Below, piece by piece: positions 43,893-53,436 of a DNA stretch of 64,000 bases. Numbering within the stretch: the stretch's first letter is position 1; each line of letters starts with the position of its first letter. The notes under the pieces were generated by a model that saw nothing but the letters and a program-made list of their open reading frames with translations, was not told where the DNA came from and made no database searches. The stretch is from an uncultured Alphaproteobacteria bacterium (GTDB lineage Bacteria > Pseudomonadota > Alphaproteobacteria > HIMB59 > GCA-002718135): the NCBI GenBank assembly GCA_902577425.1, contig CACGZD010000003.1, positions 34,177 through 98,176 of the forward strand, in the 5' to 3' direction. Made by a program: the position numbers and the translations under genes.

Positions 43893-44960
43893 TTATTTAT
43901 TAAACTCCAATTTATAATTAACTAAAAGATCTGCTCCTAATAAATAAAAAAGTATTAGACCTTGAAAAACAAAACCAACTGCTGCAGGTATTTGCATAAA
44001 TAATTGAGCATCTTCTGCTCCTAAATAAGTTAATGCAATAATCAATGAAGCAAAAATAATACCTATTGGATGAAGCCTTCCTAAAAAAGCAACAATGATA
44101 GCGGTAAATCCATAATTTGGTGAAATATCTCTATATAACAAACCAATAGGACCCGAGACTTCCGATAAACCGGCTATTCCTGCAAAAGCTCCACAAATAC
44201 CAAATGCTAAATAAACAAGAATATTTTGACTAAATCCAGCATACCTTGCTGCAGTAGGACTATATCCAGAAACTTTTAATTGAAAACCAAAAATTGTTTT
44301 AGAAAAAATAAACCATGAGAAGAAAATCAAAACTAAAGTAATGATAAGACCAAAATGAACTCTTAAACCTGCAAAGAGTAAAGGCATTCGTCCTGATTCA
44401 CTAAATTGTCTTGTTTTAGGAAAACTATATCCTAGAGGATCTTTCCAAGGTCCAACAACTAAGTAATCTAATATTAATAGTGCTACATAAACTAACATTA
44501 AACTAGTTAAAATTTCATTAGTATTAAATTTAGTTTTTAATAATGCAGGTATCATTGCCCACAAAGCACCACCAATTGCTCCACCTAAAATCATTAAAGG
44601 CAATAACCAAAATGCATTAGTATCATAAAAATATATACCTATACCTCCGCCAAAAATAGCTCCCATTGTTAATTGTCCTTCAGCACCGATATTATAAATA
44701 TTATTCTTAAAACAAAATGCTAATCCAATTGCAATTAAAGCTAGAGGGGTGGCTTTTACTAATAGCTCAGAAATTCCATAGGATGTAGATATTGGAGATA
44801 TAAAAAAAGTATGAAGAGCAAAAAAAGGATTAAAGCCCATAATAGAAAAAATAATAGAGCCCGTTAGTAAAGTTAAAATAACTGCAATAACTGGAACTAA
44901 TACATTCATTAAATTAGAAGATTGAGGTCGTGAAATAATGATTGGTATAAATTTATTCAT
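43893..44960 (-). CDS. Nucleoside-type ABC transporter permease 1
   Basis: A 355-residue permease with about nine helices; the motif FKNNIYNIGAEGQLTMGAIFGG is diagnostic of this family. Start taken at ATG 44958-44960, which overlaps the ATPase stop in the string ATGAATAA with a GGTGGA site just upstream; a GTG three codons earlier is the alternative. It pairs with permease 2 (adjacent) to form the channel of the BMP importer. Confidence 0.9.
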   Translation of the reverse strand: MNKFIPIIISRPQSSNLMNVLVPVIAVILTLLTGSIIFSIMGFNPFFALHTFFISPISTSYGISELLVKATPLALIAIGLAFCFKNNIYNIGAEGQLTMGAIFGGGIGIYFYDTNAFWLLPLMILGGAIGGALWAMIPALLKTKFNTNEILTSLMLVYVALLILDYLVVGPWKDPLGYSFPKTRQFSESGRMPLLFAGLRVHFGLIITLVLIFFSWFIFSKTIFGFQLKVSGYSPTAARYAGFSQNILVYLAFGICGAFAGIAGLSEVSGPIGLLYRDISPNYGFTAIIVAFLGRLHPIGIIFASLIIALTYLGAEDAQLFMQIPAAVGFVFQGLILFYLLGADLLVNYKLEFNK

Positions 44961-46458
44961 TTTTTCCACCCATAAGTAATCCTAATTTAGCTATATCAAC
45001 TTCATTAGTATTTATTGGTTTTGATAATTTTCCATCAAAAATAACTGCAATTCTATGCGTAATTTCAATTAATTCATCTAAATCTTGAGATAAAACTATA
45101 ATAGATGTTCCATTTTTTGAAAGATCAATAAGAGATTCTCGGATGGAATGTTCTGCTCCTGCATCAATGCCCCAAGTAGGATGAGAAATAATTAAAAGTT
45201 TAGGTTTGGATGATATCTCTCTTCCTATTACAAATTTTTGTAAATTTCCTCCTGAAAGACTTGAAGCTTTTGCATCAGATCCGGGTGTAACTACATTAAA
45301 GTTTTCTATTACTTTAATTGCATAATCTTCTATTGAATTATGATTTAATATTCCATTTTTTGAAAATTTATTATTTGGAAATTGACTTAATAGAATATTT
45401 TCAGACAAAGTTAATTCTGGTACTGCACTATGACCCAACCTATTTTCAGGTACAAAAGCCATTGATAAATCTCTTCTTTTCTGAGGGTTAAGAAATTCAA
45501 TATTTCTATTATTAAAAATTAATTCACCACTATCTATTAAAGTGTTTTCTCCAACCAAAATATCCATTAATTCAGATTGGCCATTACCAGCTACACCTGC
45601 TATACCAAAAATTTCTCCTACATTGACATCAAAAGAAATATTTTTTAAATCTGTAAAAAATGGATCATTAAAAGAGCAAGAAATATTTTTAGAAGAAAAG
45701 CTTATTTCATTTTTTATATGAGAATAATCAGTTTTTAAGTCTTCTAACTTTTCGCCCAACATTTTAGTTGCCAGTGATTTTGCAGTTTGATTATCAGTTG
45801 AACATGAATCAATTACTTTACCATTTCTCATTATTGTAACATCATTACATAAAGTAATAACTTCTTCTAATTTATGAGTAATATATAGAATTGTTCTACC
45901 TTCTTTAACTAGAGCATTTAATGTTACAAAAAGATTTTCAACTTCCTGAGGAGTAAGTACTGATGTGGGTTCATCCATAATCAATAATTGAGGATCTTGT
46001 AAAAGAATTCTTACTATTTCGACTCTTTGTTTTTCACCAGCAGATAATGAAGTTATAGGAGCATCAAGATCTAAAGGTAAATTATATTTAGATGAAATAT
46101 TTTCAAGTTGATTTTTTAAATCAGAATAAGAAATTTTTTTATCAATTCCTAAAATTAAATTATCTCTAACTGTCAATGATTCAAAAAGAGAAAAATGTTG
46201 GAATACCATTCCAATACCTTTGTTTCTAGCTTCAGAAGGAGAGGATATATTTAATTCTTGATCATTAAAAGTTATAGTTCCGTGATCAGATGCAAGTAAA
46301 CCGTATAAAACTTTAACTAAAGTAGATTTTCCTGCACCATTTTCTCCCAACAAAGCATGTACTGATGATTTTTTAATATCAAAAGAAATGTCATCATTAG
46401 CTATAACTCTTGGAAACTTTTTTGTTATATTGTTAAATTTAATAAATGTATTATTCAT
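44953..46458 (-). CDS. Nucleoside-type ABC transporter ATP-binding protein (tandem ATPase)
   Basis: A 501-residue protein with two ABC domains, as in RbsA/NupO-type importers. Start taken at ATG 46456-46458 (MNNTFIKFNNITKKF), eight bases inside the allA stop; the longer frame adds an improbable hydrophobic tail. The first half has HALLGENGAGKSTLVK, LSAGEKQRVEI and LLIMDEPTSVL; the second half has GVAGNGQSELMD and LSGGNLQKFVIGRE, with a degenerate P-loop typical of the second domain. It energises uptake through the two permeases downstream. Confidence 0.94.
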   Translation of the reverse strand: MNNTFIKFNNITKKFPRVIANDDISFDIKKSSVHALLGENGAGKSTLVKVLYGLLASDHGTITFNDQELNISSPSEARNKGIGMVFQHFSLFESLTVRDNLILGIDKKISYSDLKNQLENISSKYNLPLDLDAPITSLSAGEKQRVEIVRILLQDPQLLIMDEPTSVLTPQEVENLFVTLNALVKEGRTILYITHKLEEVITLCNDVTIMRNGKVIDSCSTDNQTAKSLATKMLGEKLEDLKTDYSHIKNEISFSSKNISCSFNDPFFTDLKNISFDVNVGEIFGIAGVAGNGQSELMDILVGENTLIDSGELIFNNRNIEFLNPQKRRDLSMAFVPENRLGHSAVPELTLSENILLSQFPNNKFSKNGILNHNSIEDYAIKVIENFNVVTPGSDAKASSLSGGNLQKFVIGREISSKPKLLIISHPTWGIDAGAEHSIRESLIDLSKNGTSIIVLSQDLDELIEITHRIAVIFDGKLSKPINTNEVDIAKLGLLMGGKNE

Positions 46459-46945
46459 AATTAAGAAATATATTATCGTTATTTTGAAATTTATAAATTT
46501 CAAGATTATTTTCAGAATCTTTTTTATCAATTGTTAAAAAATTTGAATCTTCAAGCGCTATAAGTGGAAAATGCCATACTTTAGGCTTAAAATTAATACC
46601 TTCTTCTGCAGAAACTATAAATGCTTCTAATAATTTTAGATTAGGAGTATTAGAAATAGGTGCTACCACAACAATAAAAGATGTATTTTGCAAAGGAATA
46701 AAAGCTTGCGAACTAAGAGGATGATTTTCCAACATATTAATTTCAAGAGGAAATATTCTTTTTTTTGCTTTAAAAACATTTACTCTACATTGATTATTTT
46801 CACCTAAAACCTCAATATCAACCAAATCATAAAAGCTTTTAGTTGTATTGGAATTAATACTTTCACTTTTAATATCTTTTGTAGAAATTAATTGACCATA
46901 TTGCAAAAAATTTTCTTTATTAATATTTTTTATAGTCAAATTCAT
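46451..46945 (-). CDS. allA: Ureidoglycolate lyase
   Basis: Converts ureidoglycolate to glyoxylate and urea, the last step of purine-ring degradation. The 164-residue cupin-like protein opens with FLQYGQLIST and contains VFKAKKRIFPLEINMLENHPLSSQAFIPL, whose core LEINMLENHPLSSQAFIP is the family signature, and GINFKPKVWHFPLIAL. It is preceded by alc (six-base gap) and overlaps the importer ATPase by eight bases, tying degradation and uptake into one transcript. Confidence 0.93.
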   Translation of the reverse strand: MNLTIKNINKENFLQYGQLISTKDIKSESINSNTTKSFYDLVDIEVLGENNQCRVNVFKAKKRIFPLEINMLENHPLSSQAFIPLQNTSFIVVVAPISNTPNLKLLEAFIVSAEEGINFKPKVWHFPLIALEDSNFLTIDKKDSENNLEIYKFQNNDNIFLNYE

Positions 46946-46951
46946 TTTTTT

Positions 46952-47938
46952 TTAAACTTTGCCAAAAACTCTAAATCTTGAAATACCACCATCTGGATAA
47001 ATATTTAATTTTATAAAATTGAAATTTTTATTCATATATTTTGTATTTTTTATTCGAATATTTGAATTAGCTTTCAGTTTATGATTAGAAATCAAAGTTA
47101 CCCATTTATTACTATTTTTAATAAGTGAAGTAATATTAATTTTTTTATTATTACTAAAAGCTTGTATACTAAAATTATCAGGGTAGTTTCCTTTAAAAAA
47201 ATGTGTACCAATTTCAAAATAATCTATTGTTCCAGGATATCCTAATTTAATTAATACCCAATCAAAACCTTTGCCTCTTCTCCTTCTAGTTTCCCAACCA
47301 TTACCCATATTAATAGATTTACCTGGAAGAATTAAATTGTTAGCATTACCAAAATGCTCATCACTACAAGCAAGTATTTCTGATCCATTAACAATGCTTG
47401 CTAAATCAAAATTTTTGTTTTTTAAAAATTTATGAAGTGAAAGATCTATATTGCCAAATAATCTTAATCTTGCCACACCCCCATCTGGGAAAATATTTAA
47501 CTTTATATGTGTAAAAGTTTTTGAATTTTGTGATTTAAATAAATTACTGGAATTTGGTTTAATTTTTTGTTTTTTTATAATTTTAGTCCATTTTATATTT
47601 TTAATATTATCATTATTTGAATAACATCCTTCTAATTGCGCATATTCAGGCTGATTTCCATTAAAAAAAGAAGTATTTATATCTACAGTTTTTATTTTTC
47701 CTGGGTTACCTAATTTAATTATGACAAAATCAAAACCTGGAGAACGTCTTCTTCTAGTTTCCCATCCATCCATCCATTTTCCATGATTGTCAAAGACATT
47801 TTCTTTAAATATAGGTTTTAATGGATTGATTAATCTTTTAGCAGGTGCAAAAAATTCATCAGAGCATGAAATAATTTTAGTTCCTAAAATAGGATTTGCT
47901 AAATCAGTATAATTTTTTATAATATATTTTTTAGTCAT
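46952..47938 (-). CDS. alc: Allantoicase
   Basis: Hydrolyses allantoate to ureidoglycolate and urea. The 328-residue protein is two tandem allantoicase repeats, each with the signature: WETRRRRSPGFDFVIIKLG (59-77) and WETRRRRGKGFDWVLIKLG (215-233), and each ending in IFPDGGVARLRLFG and IYPDGGISRFRVFG. Start taken at ATG 47936-47938, overlapping the uraD stop by eight bases. Length matches the family. The internal repeat is the normal domain duplication of allantoicases, not a recent event. Confidence 0.96.
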   Translation of the reverse strand: MTKKYIIKNYTDLANPILGTKIISCSDEFFAPAKRLINPLKPIFKENVFDNHGKWMDGWETRRRRSPGFDFVIIKLGNPGKIKTVDINTSFFNGNQPEYAQLEGCYSNNDNIKNIKWTKIIKKQKIKPNSSNLFKSQNSKTFTHIKLNIFPDGGVARLRLFGNIDLSLHKFLKNKNFDLASIVNGSEILACSDEHFGNANNLILPGKSINMGNGWETRRRRGKGFDWVLIKLGYPGTIDYFEIGTHFFKGNYPDNFSIQAFSNNKKINITSLIKNSNKWVTLISNHKLKANSNIRIKNTKYMNKNFNFIKLNIYPDGGISRFRVFGKV

Positions 47939-48440
47939 CAATACTATCTTCTAATCTAAAAAGTGCAATTTTTTTTACTTGTTTAACTGACTCTTCAAAT
48001 TCTTGATTAACATCATCATTAAATAATCTTCTTTTAAATTCCTCAATAATAATATTTTTATTAGAACCTTTAACAGCAAAAATAAACGGTATATCAAATT
48101 TTAATTTAAATTCATTATTCATTTTATGAAAAAAATCATATTCTTCAGGTGTGCATTTATTTAATCCAGCATTTTCTTGTTCATTTTTAGATAATGTTGT
48201 TAAATTATTATCTATTTTGAGTTTATTTCCTAAATCAGGATGATTTTTTATTATATTTTTCTTTGATTTTTTATCTAAGTTTTCAAAACTATTCATAAAA
48301 ATAATAATTAAATTTTTTTTATCTTTAAAAGGCTTATCTGATAATGCTAGCTTTGCTAAAAGAGGAGTTTTTTCAAAAATATTTTTAAAATAATCAATAA
48401 ATATATCATCGGACATTTGATTAATATCTTTGATATTCAT
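47931..48440 (-). CDS. uraD: OHCU decarboxylase
   Basis: 2-oxo-4-hydroxy-4-carboxy-5-ureidoimidazoline decarboxylase, which makes S-allantoin after 5-hydroxyisourate hydrolysis. The 169-residue protein has FEKTPLLAKLALSDKPF, the active-site block IIKNHPDLGNKLKI (catalytic histidine), LSKNEQENAGLNKCTPEEYDFF and FDIPFIFAVKGSNK, the standard order. It is followed by alc with an eight-base overlap and preceded by puuE one base away. Confidence 0.95.
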   Translation of the reverse strand: MNIKDINQMSDDIFIDYFKNIFEKTPLLAKLALSDKPFKDKKNLIIIFMNSFENLDKKSKKNIIKNHPDLGNKLKIDNNLTTLSKNEQENAGLNKCTPEEYDFFHKMNNEFKLKFDIPFIFAVKGSNKNIIIEEFKRRLFNDDVNQEFEESVKQVKKIALFRLEDSIDD

Positions 48441-48441
48441 T

Positions 48442-49335
48442 TTATTTATAATTTTGATACCAATGATCAGCTATTTCATTTCTTTTACAAATCCAAACAT
48501 CTTTAAATTGTTGAATATAATCTAAAAATTTTAATAAAGATTGAATTCTTCCAGGTCTTCCAATCAAACGGCAATGTAAACCAATAGACATCATTTTAGG
48601 ATTAGTTTCACCTTCTTTATATAAACAATCAAATGAATCTTTTAAATATTGAAAAAATTGTTCACCACTATTGAAGCCTTGATTAGTTGCAAATCGCATA
48701 TCATTATTATCTAGTGTATATGGTATAATCAAATGTTGTTTATCATTTACTTTTTCCCAATAAGGTAGATCATCACTATAAGAATCACTATCATAAATAA
48801 CATTAGTATTCTCTACAACTAATCTTCTTGTGTTTGGACTTGTCCTACCCGTATACCACCCTAAAGGATATTCACCAAAAATAGATTTAATGATTTCATA
48901 TGATTTTATTATATGTTCTTTTTCAATTTCTTCGTTAATAAACTGATAATCAATCCATTTATATCCATGGCTAACAATTTCAAAATTTGATTCTTTGATA
49001 GCTAAACAGATTTCTTTATTTTTTTCTAATGCTAAACCTACACCAAAAATTGTTAGCGGTATTTTTCTATCATTAAAATTTTTGTAAATACGCCAAAAAC
49101 CTCTCCTAGAACCATATTCATAAATTGACTCCATGTTCATATGTCGACCTTCAATTGCTTTTGCTCCTATAATTTCAGAAAGAAAAGTTTCAGAGTATTT
49201 GTCTCCATTTAAAACACAGTTTTCACCACCCTCTTCATAATTTAACACAAATTGAACTGCTATTTTAGCCTTGTTTGGCCATTCTATTTTAAAATCTTTT
49301 TGACCATAACCAACTAAGTTTCTTGATTTATTCAT
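48442..49335 (-). CDS. puuE: Allantoinase, PuuE type (polysaccharide-deacetylase fold)
   Basis: A metal-independent allantoinase that opens the allantoin ring to allantoate. The 297-residue protein has the NodB-like fold with VQFVLNYEEGGENCVLNGD, ESIYEYGSRRGFWRIYKNF, SHGYKWIDYQ and WYTGRTSPNTRRL, all hallmarks of PuuE. No classical DAL1-type allantoinase is present. It is the first gene of the minus-strand run and diverges from uraH across a 57-base gap that should hold both promoters. Confidence 0.93.
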   Translation of the reverse strand: MNKSRNLVGYGQKDFKIEWPNKAKIAVQFVLNYEEGGENCVLNGDKYSETFLSEIIGAKAIEGRHMNMESIYEYGSRRGFWRIYKNFNDRKIPLTIFGVGLALEKNKEICLAIKESNFEIVSHGYKWIDYQFINEEIEKEHIIKSYEIIKSIFGEYPLGWYTGRTSPNTRRLVVENTNVIYDSDSYSDDLPYWEKVNDKQHLIIPYTLDNNDMRFATNQGFNSGEQFFQYLKDSFDCLYKEGETNPKMMSIGLHCRLIGRPGRIQSLLKFLDYIQQFKDVWICKRNEIADHWYQNYK

Positions 49336-49373
49336 TGATATTAATGTCCCATTTAATATTTAAATAAATACTG

Positions 49374-49379
49374 TATAAT
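49374..49379 (+). promoter_or_regulatory. Candidate -10 box for the uraH-xdh-puuD operon
   Basis: A consensus TATAAT lies 14 bases before the uraH ATG in the 57-base gap between the divergent operons. At the usual spacing the -35 position would be near 49351 (ATTTAA), which is poor. If used, transcription would begin about seven bases before the start codon, giving a very short leader; consistent with that, no ribosome binding site is visible. Confidence 0.3.
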
Positions 49380-49392
49380 TGTATATATATTT

Positions 49393-49749
49393 ATGTCGAA
49401 CGGTTATTTAACTACTCATGTACTTGATACCTATAATGGAATCCCTGGAAAAGGGATAAAAGGTTCAATTTTTATAATAGAAAATCAAAAAAGTAATAGA
49501 ATTAAGGATTTTGAATTAAATCAAGATGGTAGACTAGAATCCCCTATTCTAGAAAAAGAGGCTTTTAAAAAAGGTAAATATGAATTGGTATTTTACTGTG
49601 GAGAATATTTCAAAAATTTTGTTACAATAAAAGAACCTTTTTTTATAGATGATGTAATAATTCGATTTGGAATCAATGATGATACTCAGCATTATCATAT
49701 TCCTTTACTTGTTTCACCATGGAGTTATTCAACTTATAGAGGAAGTTAA
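49393..49749 (+). CDS. uraH: 5-hydroxyisourate hydrolase (transthyretin-like)
   Basis: Hydrolyses 5-hydroxyisourate, the product of urate oxidation, to OHCU. The 118-residue protein has the family signatures LTTHVLDTYNGIPGKGI at the start and HYHIPLLVSPWSYSTYRGS at the end (YRGS C-terminus). The catalytic His, Arg and His residues of the family are accounted for. Its TAA overlaps the xdhA ATG by one base, so it leads the plus-strand operon. No signal peptide. Confidence 0.96.
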   Translation: MSNGYLTTHVLDTYNGIPGKGIKGSIFIIENQKSNRIKDFELNQDGRLESPILEKEAFKKGKYELVFYCGEYFKNFVTIKEPFFIDDVIIRFGINDDTQHYHIPLLVSPWSYSTYRGS

Positions 49750-51170
49750 TGATCAAGAATGAGATAGAGTTCATTCTTAATGATGAGTTAATTAATATTA
49801 ATAATGTTGATACTAATGTTAGTGTACTTAATTATTTAAGAATTAATAAGAGATTAACTGGAACTAAAGAAGGTTGTGCCTCAGGTGATTGTGGGGCATG
49901 TACGGCTATTATAGCAGAACTAAAAAATAATAAATTAGAATATAAAGCAGTAAATACTTGTATAATGTTTCTTTATAGTCTTCATGGCAAACAATTAATT
50001 ACAGTAGAACATTTATCAAATACCAAGTTACATCCTGTTCAACAATCTATGGTCGATAATCATGGTTCTCAATGTGGCTTTTGTACCCCAGGATTTGTTA
50101 TGTCAATGTTTGGAATGTATAAAGATAAAGTCAAACCATCCAATCAAAATATAGATGAATATTTAGCTGGAAATTTATGTAGATGCACAGGTTACAATTC
50201 AATTAAAAAAGCAGCCAAAAAAATGTATTCTTATGGGAGAAAAGATAAATTTTCAAAAAATGAAAATAAAATAATAAAATTATTAAAAAAAATTAAACAT
50301 AATGATATTTTAATTTCAAAAAATAATAATAAATTTTATATTCCATTAAATCTTAAAAATTTAATAAAATACATTCAAAATAATAAACATTATAAATTTG
50401 TGACTGGTGGCACTGATATTGCTTTAGAAGTTACTAAAAAAAATAATACTATTAACTCATTAATTTATTTAGGTAATAATAAAGATTTAAATTATATAAA
50501 AATTAAAAGAAACTATATAAATATTGGTTCTGCTACCCCTATCAATAAAATAATTCCAATTTTAAAAAAATATTACCCTTCTTTTGCTGAAATGTTTTAT
50601 AGATATGGCTCAACACAAATCAGAAATGTAGCATCAATTGGAGGTAATTTAGGTAGTGCTTCTCCGATTGGTGATAGTTTGCCAGCCCTTCTAGCTTTAA
50701 ATGCTAAACTAATATTACAAAGTAAAAATCAAAGATTATTAGGCATAAAATATTTTTTTAAAGCTTATAGAAAAACAGCATTAAAAAATAACGAATTTAT
50801 TAAAGAAATAAGAATTCCTATTTTAAAAAATCATATTTTTAAATGTTATAAAATCAGTAAACGTATTGATGATGATATCTCAAGTTTATTTGTTGCTTAT
50901 TTAATAAAATTAAGAAATAATATCATAATCGATGTAAATATTGCTTATGGGGGTATGGATTCAATACCTAATTTTGCATTTAAAACACAGAAATATCTAA
51001 TTGGAAAAGAACTTAATTTAAAAAATATAGAAAAATCCAAACAAATAATTGAAAAAGATTTCAATCCATTAACGGATGTTCGTGCTTCAAGTTATTATAG
51101 AAAATTAGTAAGTAAAAATTTAATGGATCGATTATTTTTAGAAATTAATAATAATAAAGTAAGAATTTAA
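49749..51170 (+). CDS. xdhA: Xanthine dehydrogenase small subunit (2Fe-2S and FAD)
   Basis: Electron-transfer subunit of xanthine dehydrogenase. The 473-residue protein carries two 2Fe-2S clusters: Cys43, 48, 51, 71 (GCASGDCGACT) and Cys109, 112, 144, 146 (QCGFCTPG, LCRCTGY), then the FAD domain with FVTGGTDIALEV near 215 and IRNVASIGGNLGSASPIGD, and the C-terminal CO-dehydrogenase flavoprotein domain. ATG overlaps the uraH stop; the gene is four bases from xdhB. Confidence 0.95.
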   Translation: MIKNEIEFILNDELININNVDTNVSVLNYLRINKRLTGTKEGCASGDCGACTAIIAELKNNKLEYKAVNTCIMFLYSLHGKQLITVEHLSNTKLHPVQQSMVDNHGSQCGFCTPGFVMSMFGMYKDKVKPSNQNIDEYLAGNLCRCTGYNSIKKAAKKMYSYGRKDKFSKNENKIIKLLKKIKHNDILISKNNNKFYIPLNLKNLIKYIQNNKHYKFVTGGTDIALEVTKKNNTINSLIYLGNNKDLNYIKIKRNYINIGSATPINKIIPILKKYYPSFAEMFYRYGSTQIRNVASIGGNLGSASPIGDSLPALLALNAKLILQSKNQRLLGIKYFFKAYRKTALKNNEFIKEIRIPILKNHIFKCYKISKRIDDDISSLFVAYLIKLRNNIIIDVNIAYGGMDSIPNFAFKTQKYLIGKELNLKNIEKSKQIIEKDFNPLTDVRASSYYRKLVSKNLMDRLFLEINNNKVRI

Positions 51171-51174
51171 TTTT

Positions 51175-53436
51175 ATGCAATCTAATAATTTATTTAGTAT
51201 TAAAAAAGAACATGAAAGTTCCAAAAAACATGTTTCAGGAAAAGCAAAATATATTGATGATATTTTAGAACCCAAAAACTTACTTCATGGAGCTATAGGA
51301 TATAGCACAATAGCAAAAGGAAAAATTAAAAAAATTGATCTCAGTGAAGTAATTAATTCTAAGGGAGTAGAAAAAGTTATAACTTATAGAGATATACCTG
51401 GTGTTAATGATGTAGGGCCAGTATTTAAAGGTGATCCTATTTTTATTGAAAATAATATAGAATATTATGGTCAACCAATTTTTGCTGTTGCTGCAAAAAC
51501 AAATGAATTAGCTAGAAAAGCAGTAAAAAAAGTTAAAATACAATATTTAGAAAAAAAACCTATTTTAGATATTAAACAAGCAATAAAGAAAAAATCCTTT
51601 GTGTTAAAACCTGTCAAAATTTGTAAAGGTAATGCAATTAATGAAATTAAAAAATCAAAACATACTTTAGAAGGTGAATTGTATTCAGGTGGTCAAGATC
51701 ATTTTTATTTAGAAGGTCAAATTTCTATGACCATTCCTCAAGAAGATAATAATTTTTTAATATATGCATCAACTCAACATCCTTCTGAAACACAACAAAT
51801 AGTTGCCAAATCAATTAATCAAAAATTTAATTCTATAAAAGTAAAAGTGAGAAGAATTGGAGGAGGATTTGGAGGTAAAGAAACTCAATCTTTTATTTTT
51901 TCAGTAATTTCAACATTACTATCAAAACATACTAATAAACCTGTTAAATTAAAAATTGATAGAGATGACGATATGATAATAACAGGCAAACGCCATGATT
52001 TTTATTATAAATATAAAGTTGGATTTAGAGAAGATGGTTGTATTAATGGTTTAAAAATAACTCTTGCATCAAGATGTGGTTTTTCACCTGATTTATCTGG
52101 AGCAATAAATGATAGAGCAATATTTCATATTGATAATGCTTATTATATACCTACAATAGATTTGATATCTTATAGATGTAAAACAAATACAGTTTCTAAT
52201 ACAGCATTCAGAGGTTTTGGAGGGCCACAAGGAATGTATTGTATTGAAAATATTGTAGAAAATATTTCTGAATTTTTAAAAATTGATTCTTCCATTGTAA
52301 GAAAAAATAACTTTTATCAAAAAAATACTAAAAACATTACTCATTATGGAATGAAGATAGAGGATAATATTATAAATGATATTTTTGATCACTTGATTAA
52401 ACAATCAAATTATAAAAAAAGAAGAAAAGATATAATTAATTTTAATAATAAAAATAGAATTTTAAAAAAAGGTATATCTATCACTCCAGTCAAATTTGGT
52501 ATTTCTTTTACTACTACTCACCTGAATCAAGGAGGTGCACTTGTACATATATATACTGATGGATCAATACATTTAAATCATGGTGGCATAGAAATGGGCC
52601 AAGGTTTAATGACTAAAATTTCTCAAATTGCAGCTAATGAATTTGGAGTATCGCTTAAAGATATTAAAATTAGTTCAACACATACAGAAAAAGTTCCTAA
52701 TACTTCTGCTTCAGCTGCTTCTGCTTCTACAGATATAAATGGAGGTGCTGTAATAGATGCTATAAATAAAATCAAAAAAAATATAGAAATATATATAAGC
52801 AAGAAATTTAAATATAAAGGAAAAATTATATACAAAAATAATAAAGTTTACTTTGGTAAACAAAAAATTGATTTTAAGAAATTAATTTCAAATGCTTATT
52901 TTGAAAGAATTTCACTTTCTGCATCAGGATTTTACAAAACACCAAAAATTTTTTTTGATAATAAAAATTTTAAAGGGAGGCCTTTTTTATATTTTGCATA
53001 TGGTGCAGCTGTAAGCGAGGTAATAATAGATACATTAACTGGAGAAAATAAACTTATACGTGTAGATATATTACATGATGTAGGAAATTCTATTAACTCA
53101 TCAATAGATATCGGACAAATTGAAGGAGGATATGTGCAGGGATTAGGATGGTTAACAAATGAAGAAATATCTTGGAATTCAAAAGGTCAAATTTTAACGC
53201 ATAGTCCTTCTACATATAAAATACCTGTCTCAAATGATATTCCAGAAAAATTTTATGTTAAAATTTATAAAAAAGGTAAAAATAAAGAAAATGTTGTTAA
53301 TAGATCAAAAGCTGTAGGAGAACCTCCATTAATGTTAGCTATATCTGCTTTTATGGCCCTTAAGAATGCTACATCAAATAAACAATTAAAAGCTCCCGCA
53401 AACCCAGAAAACATTTTAATGGCTATAAATAGATGA
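51175..53436 (+). CDS. xdhB: Xanthine dehydrogenase large subunit (molybdenum cofactor)
   Basis: Catalytic subunit that oxidises hypoxanthine and xanthine to urate. The 753-residue protein begins with the alpha/beta hammerhead (HVSGKAKYIDDI) and has the molybdopterin-contact motifs RRIGGGFGGKET and NTAFRGFGGPQG, the HTEKVPNTSASAASASTDING region, and the catalytic glutamate in SKAVGEPPLMLA near the C-terminus. Length is typical for split subunits. xdhC starts inside its last codons (ATGA overlap), so the two are coupled. Confidence 0.96.
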   Translation: MQSNNLFSIKKEHESSKKHVSGKAKYIDDILEPKNLLHGAIGYSTIAKGKIKKIDLSEVINSKGVEKVITYRDIPGVNDVGPVFKGDPIFIENNIEYYGQPIFAVAAKTNELARKAVKKVKIQYLEKKPILDIKQAIKKKSFVLKPVKICKGNAINEIKKSKHTLEGELYSGGQDHFYLEGQISMTIPQEDNNFLIYASTQHPSETQQIVAKSINQKFNSIKVKVRRIGGGFGGKETQSFIFSVISTLLSKHTNKPVKLKIDRDDDMIITGKRHDFYYKYKVGFREDGCINGLKITLASRCGFSPDLSGAINDRAIFHIDNAYYIPTIDLISYRCKTNTVSNTAFRGFGGPQGMYCIENIVENISEFLKIDSSIVRKNNFYQKNTKNITHYGMKIEDNIINDIFDHLIKQSNYKKRRKDIINFNNKNRILKKGISITPVKFGISFTTTHLNQGGALVHIYTDGSIHLNHGGIEMGQGLMTKISQIAANEFGVSLKDIKISSTHTEKVPNTSASAASASTDINGGAVIDAINKIKKNIEIYISKKFKYKGKIIYKNNKVYFGKQKIDFKKLISNAYFERISLSASGFYKTPKIFFDNKNFKGRPFLYFAYGAAVSEVIIDTLTGENKLIRVDILHDVGNSINSSIDIGQIEGGYVQGLGWLTNEEISWNSKGQILTHSPSTYKIPVSNDIPEKFYVKIYKKGKNKENVVNRSKAVGEPPLMLAISAFMALKNATSNKQLKAPANPENILMAINR

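Noticed and set aside
46952..47938. Internal repeat in alc as a possible recent duplication
   Set aside because: Allantoicases normally have two tandem domains with this signature, and the two copies here are already well diverged.
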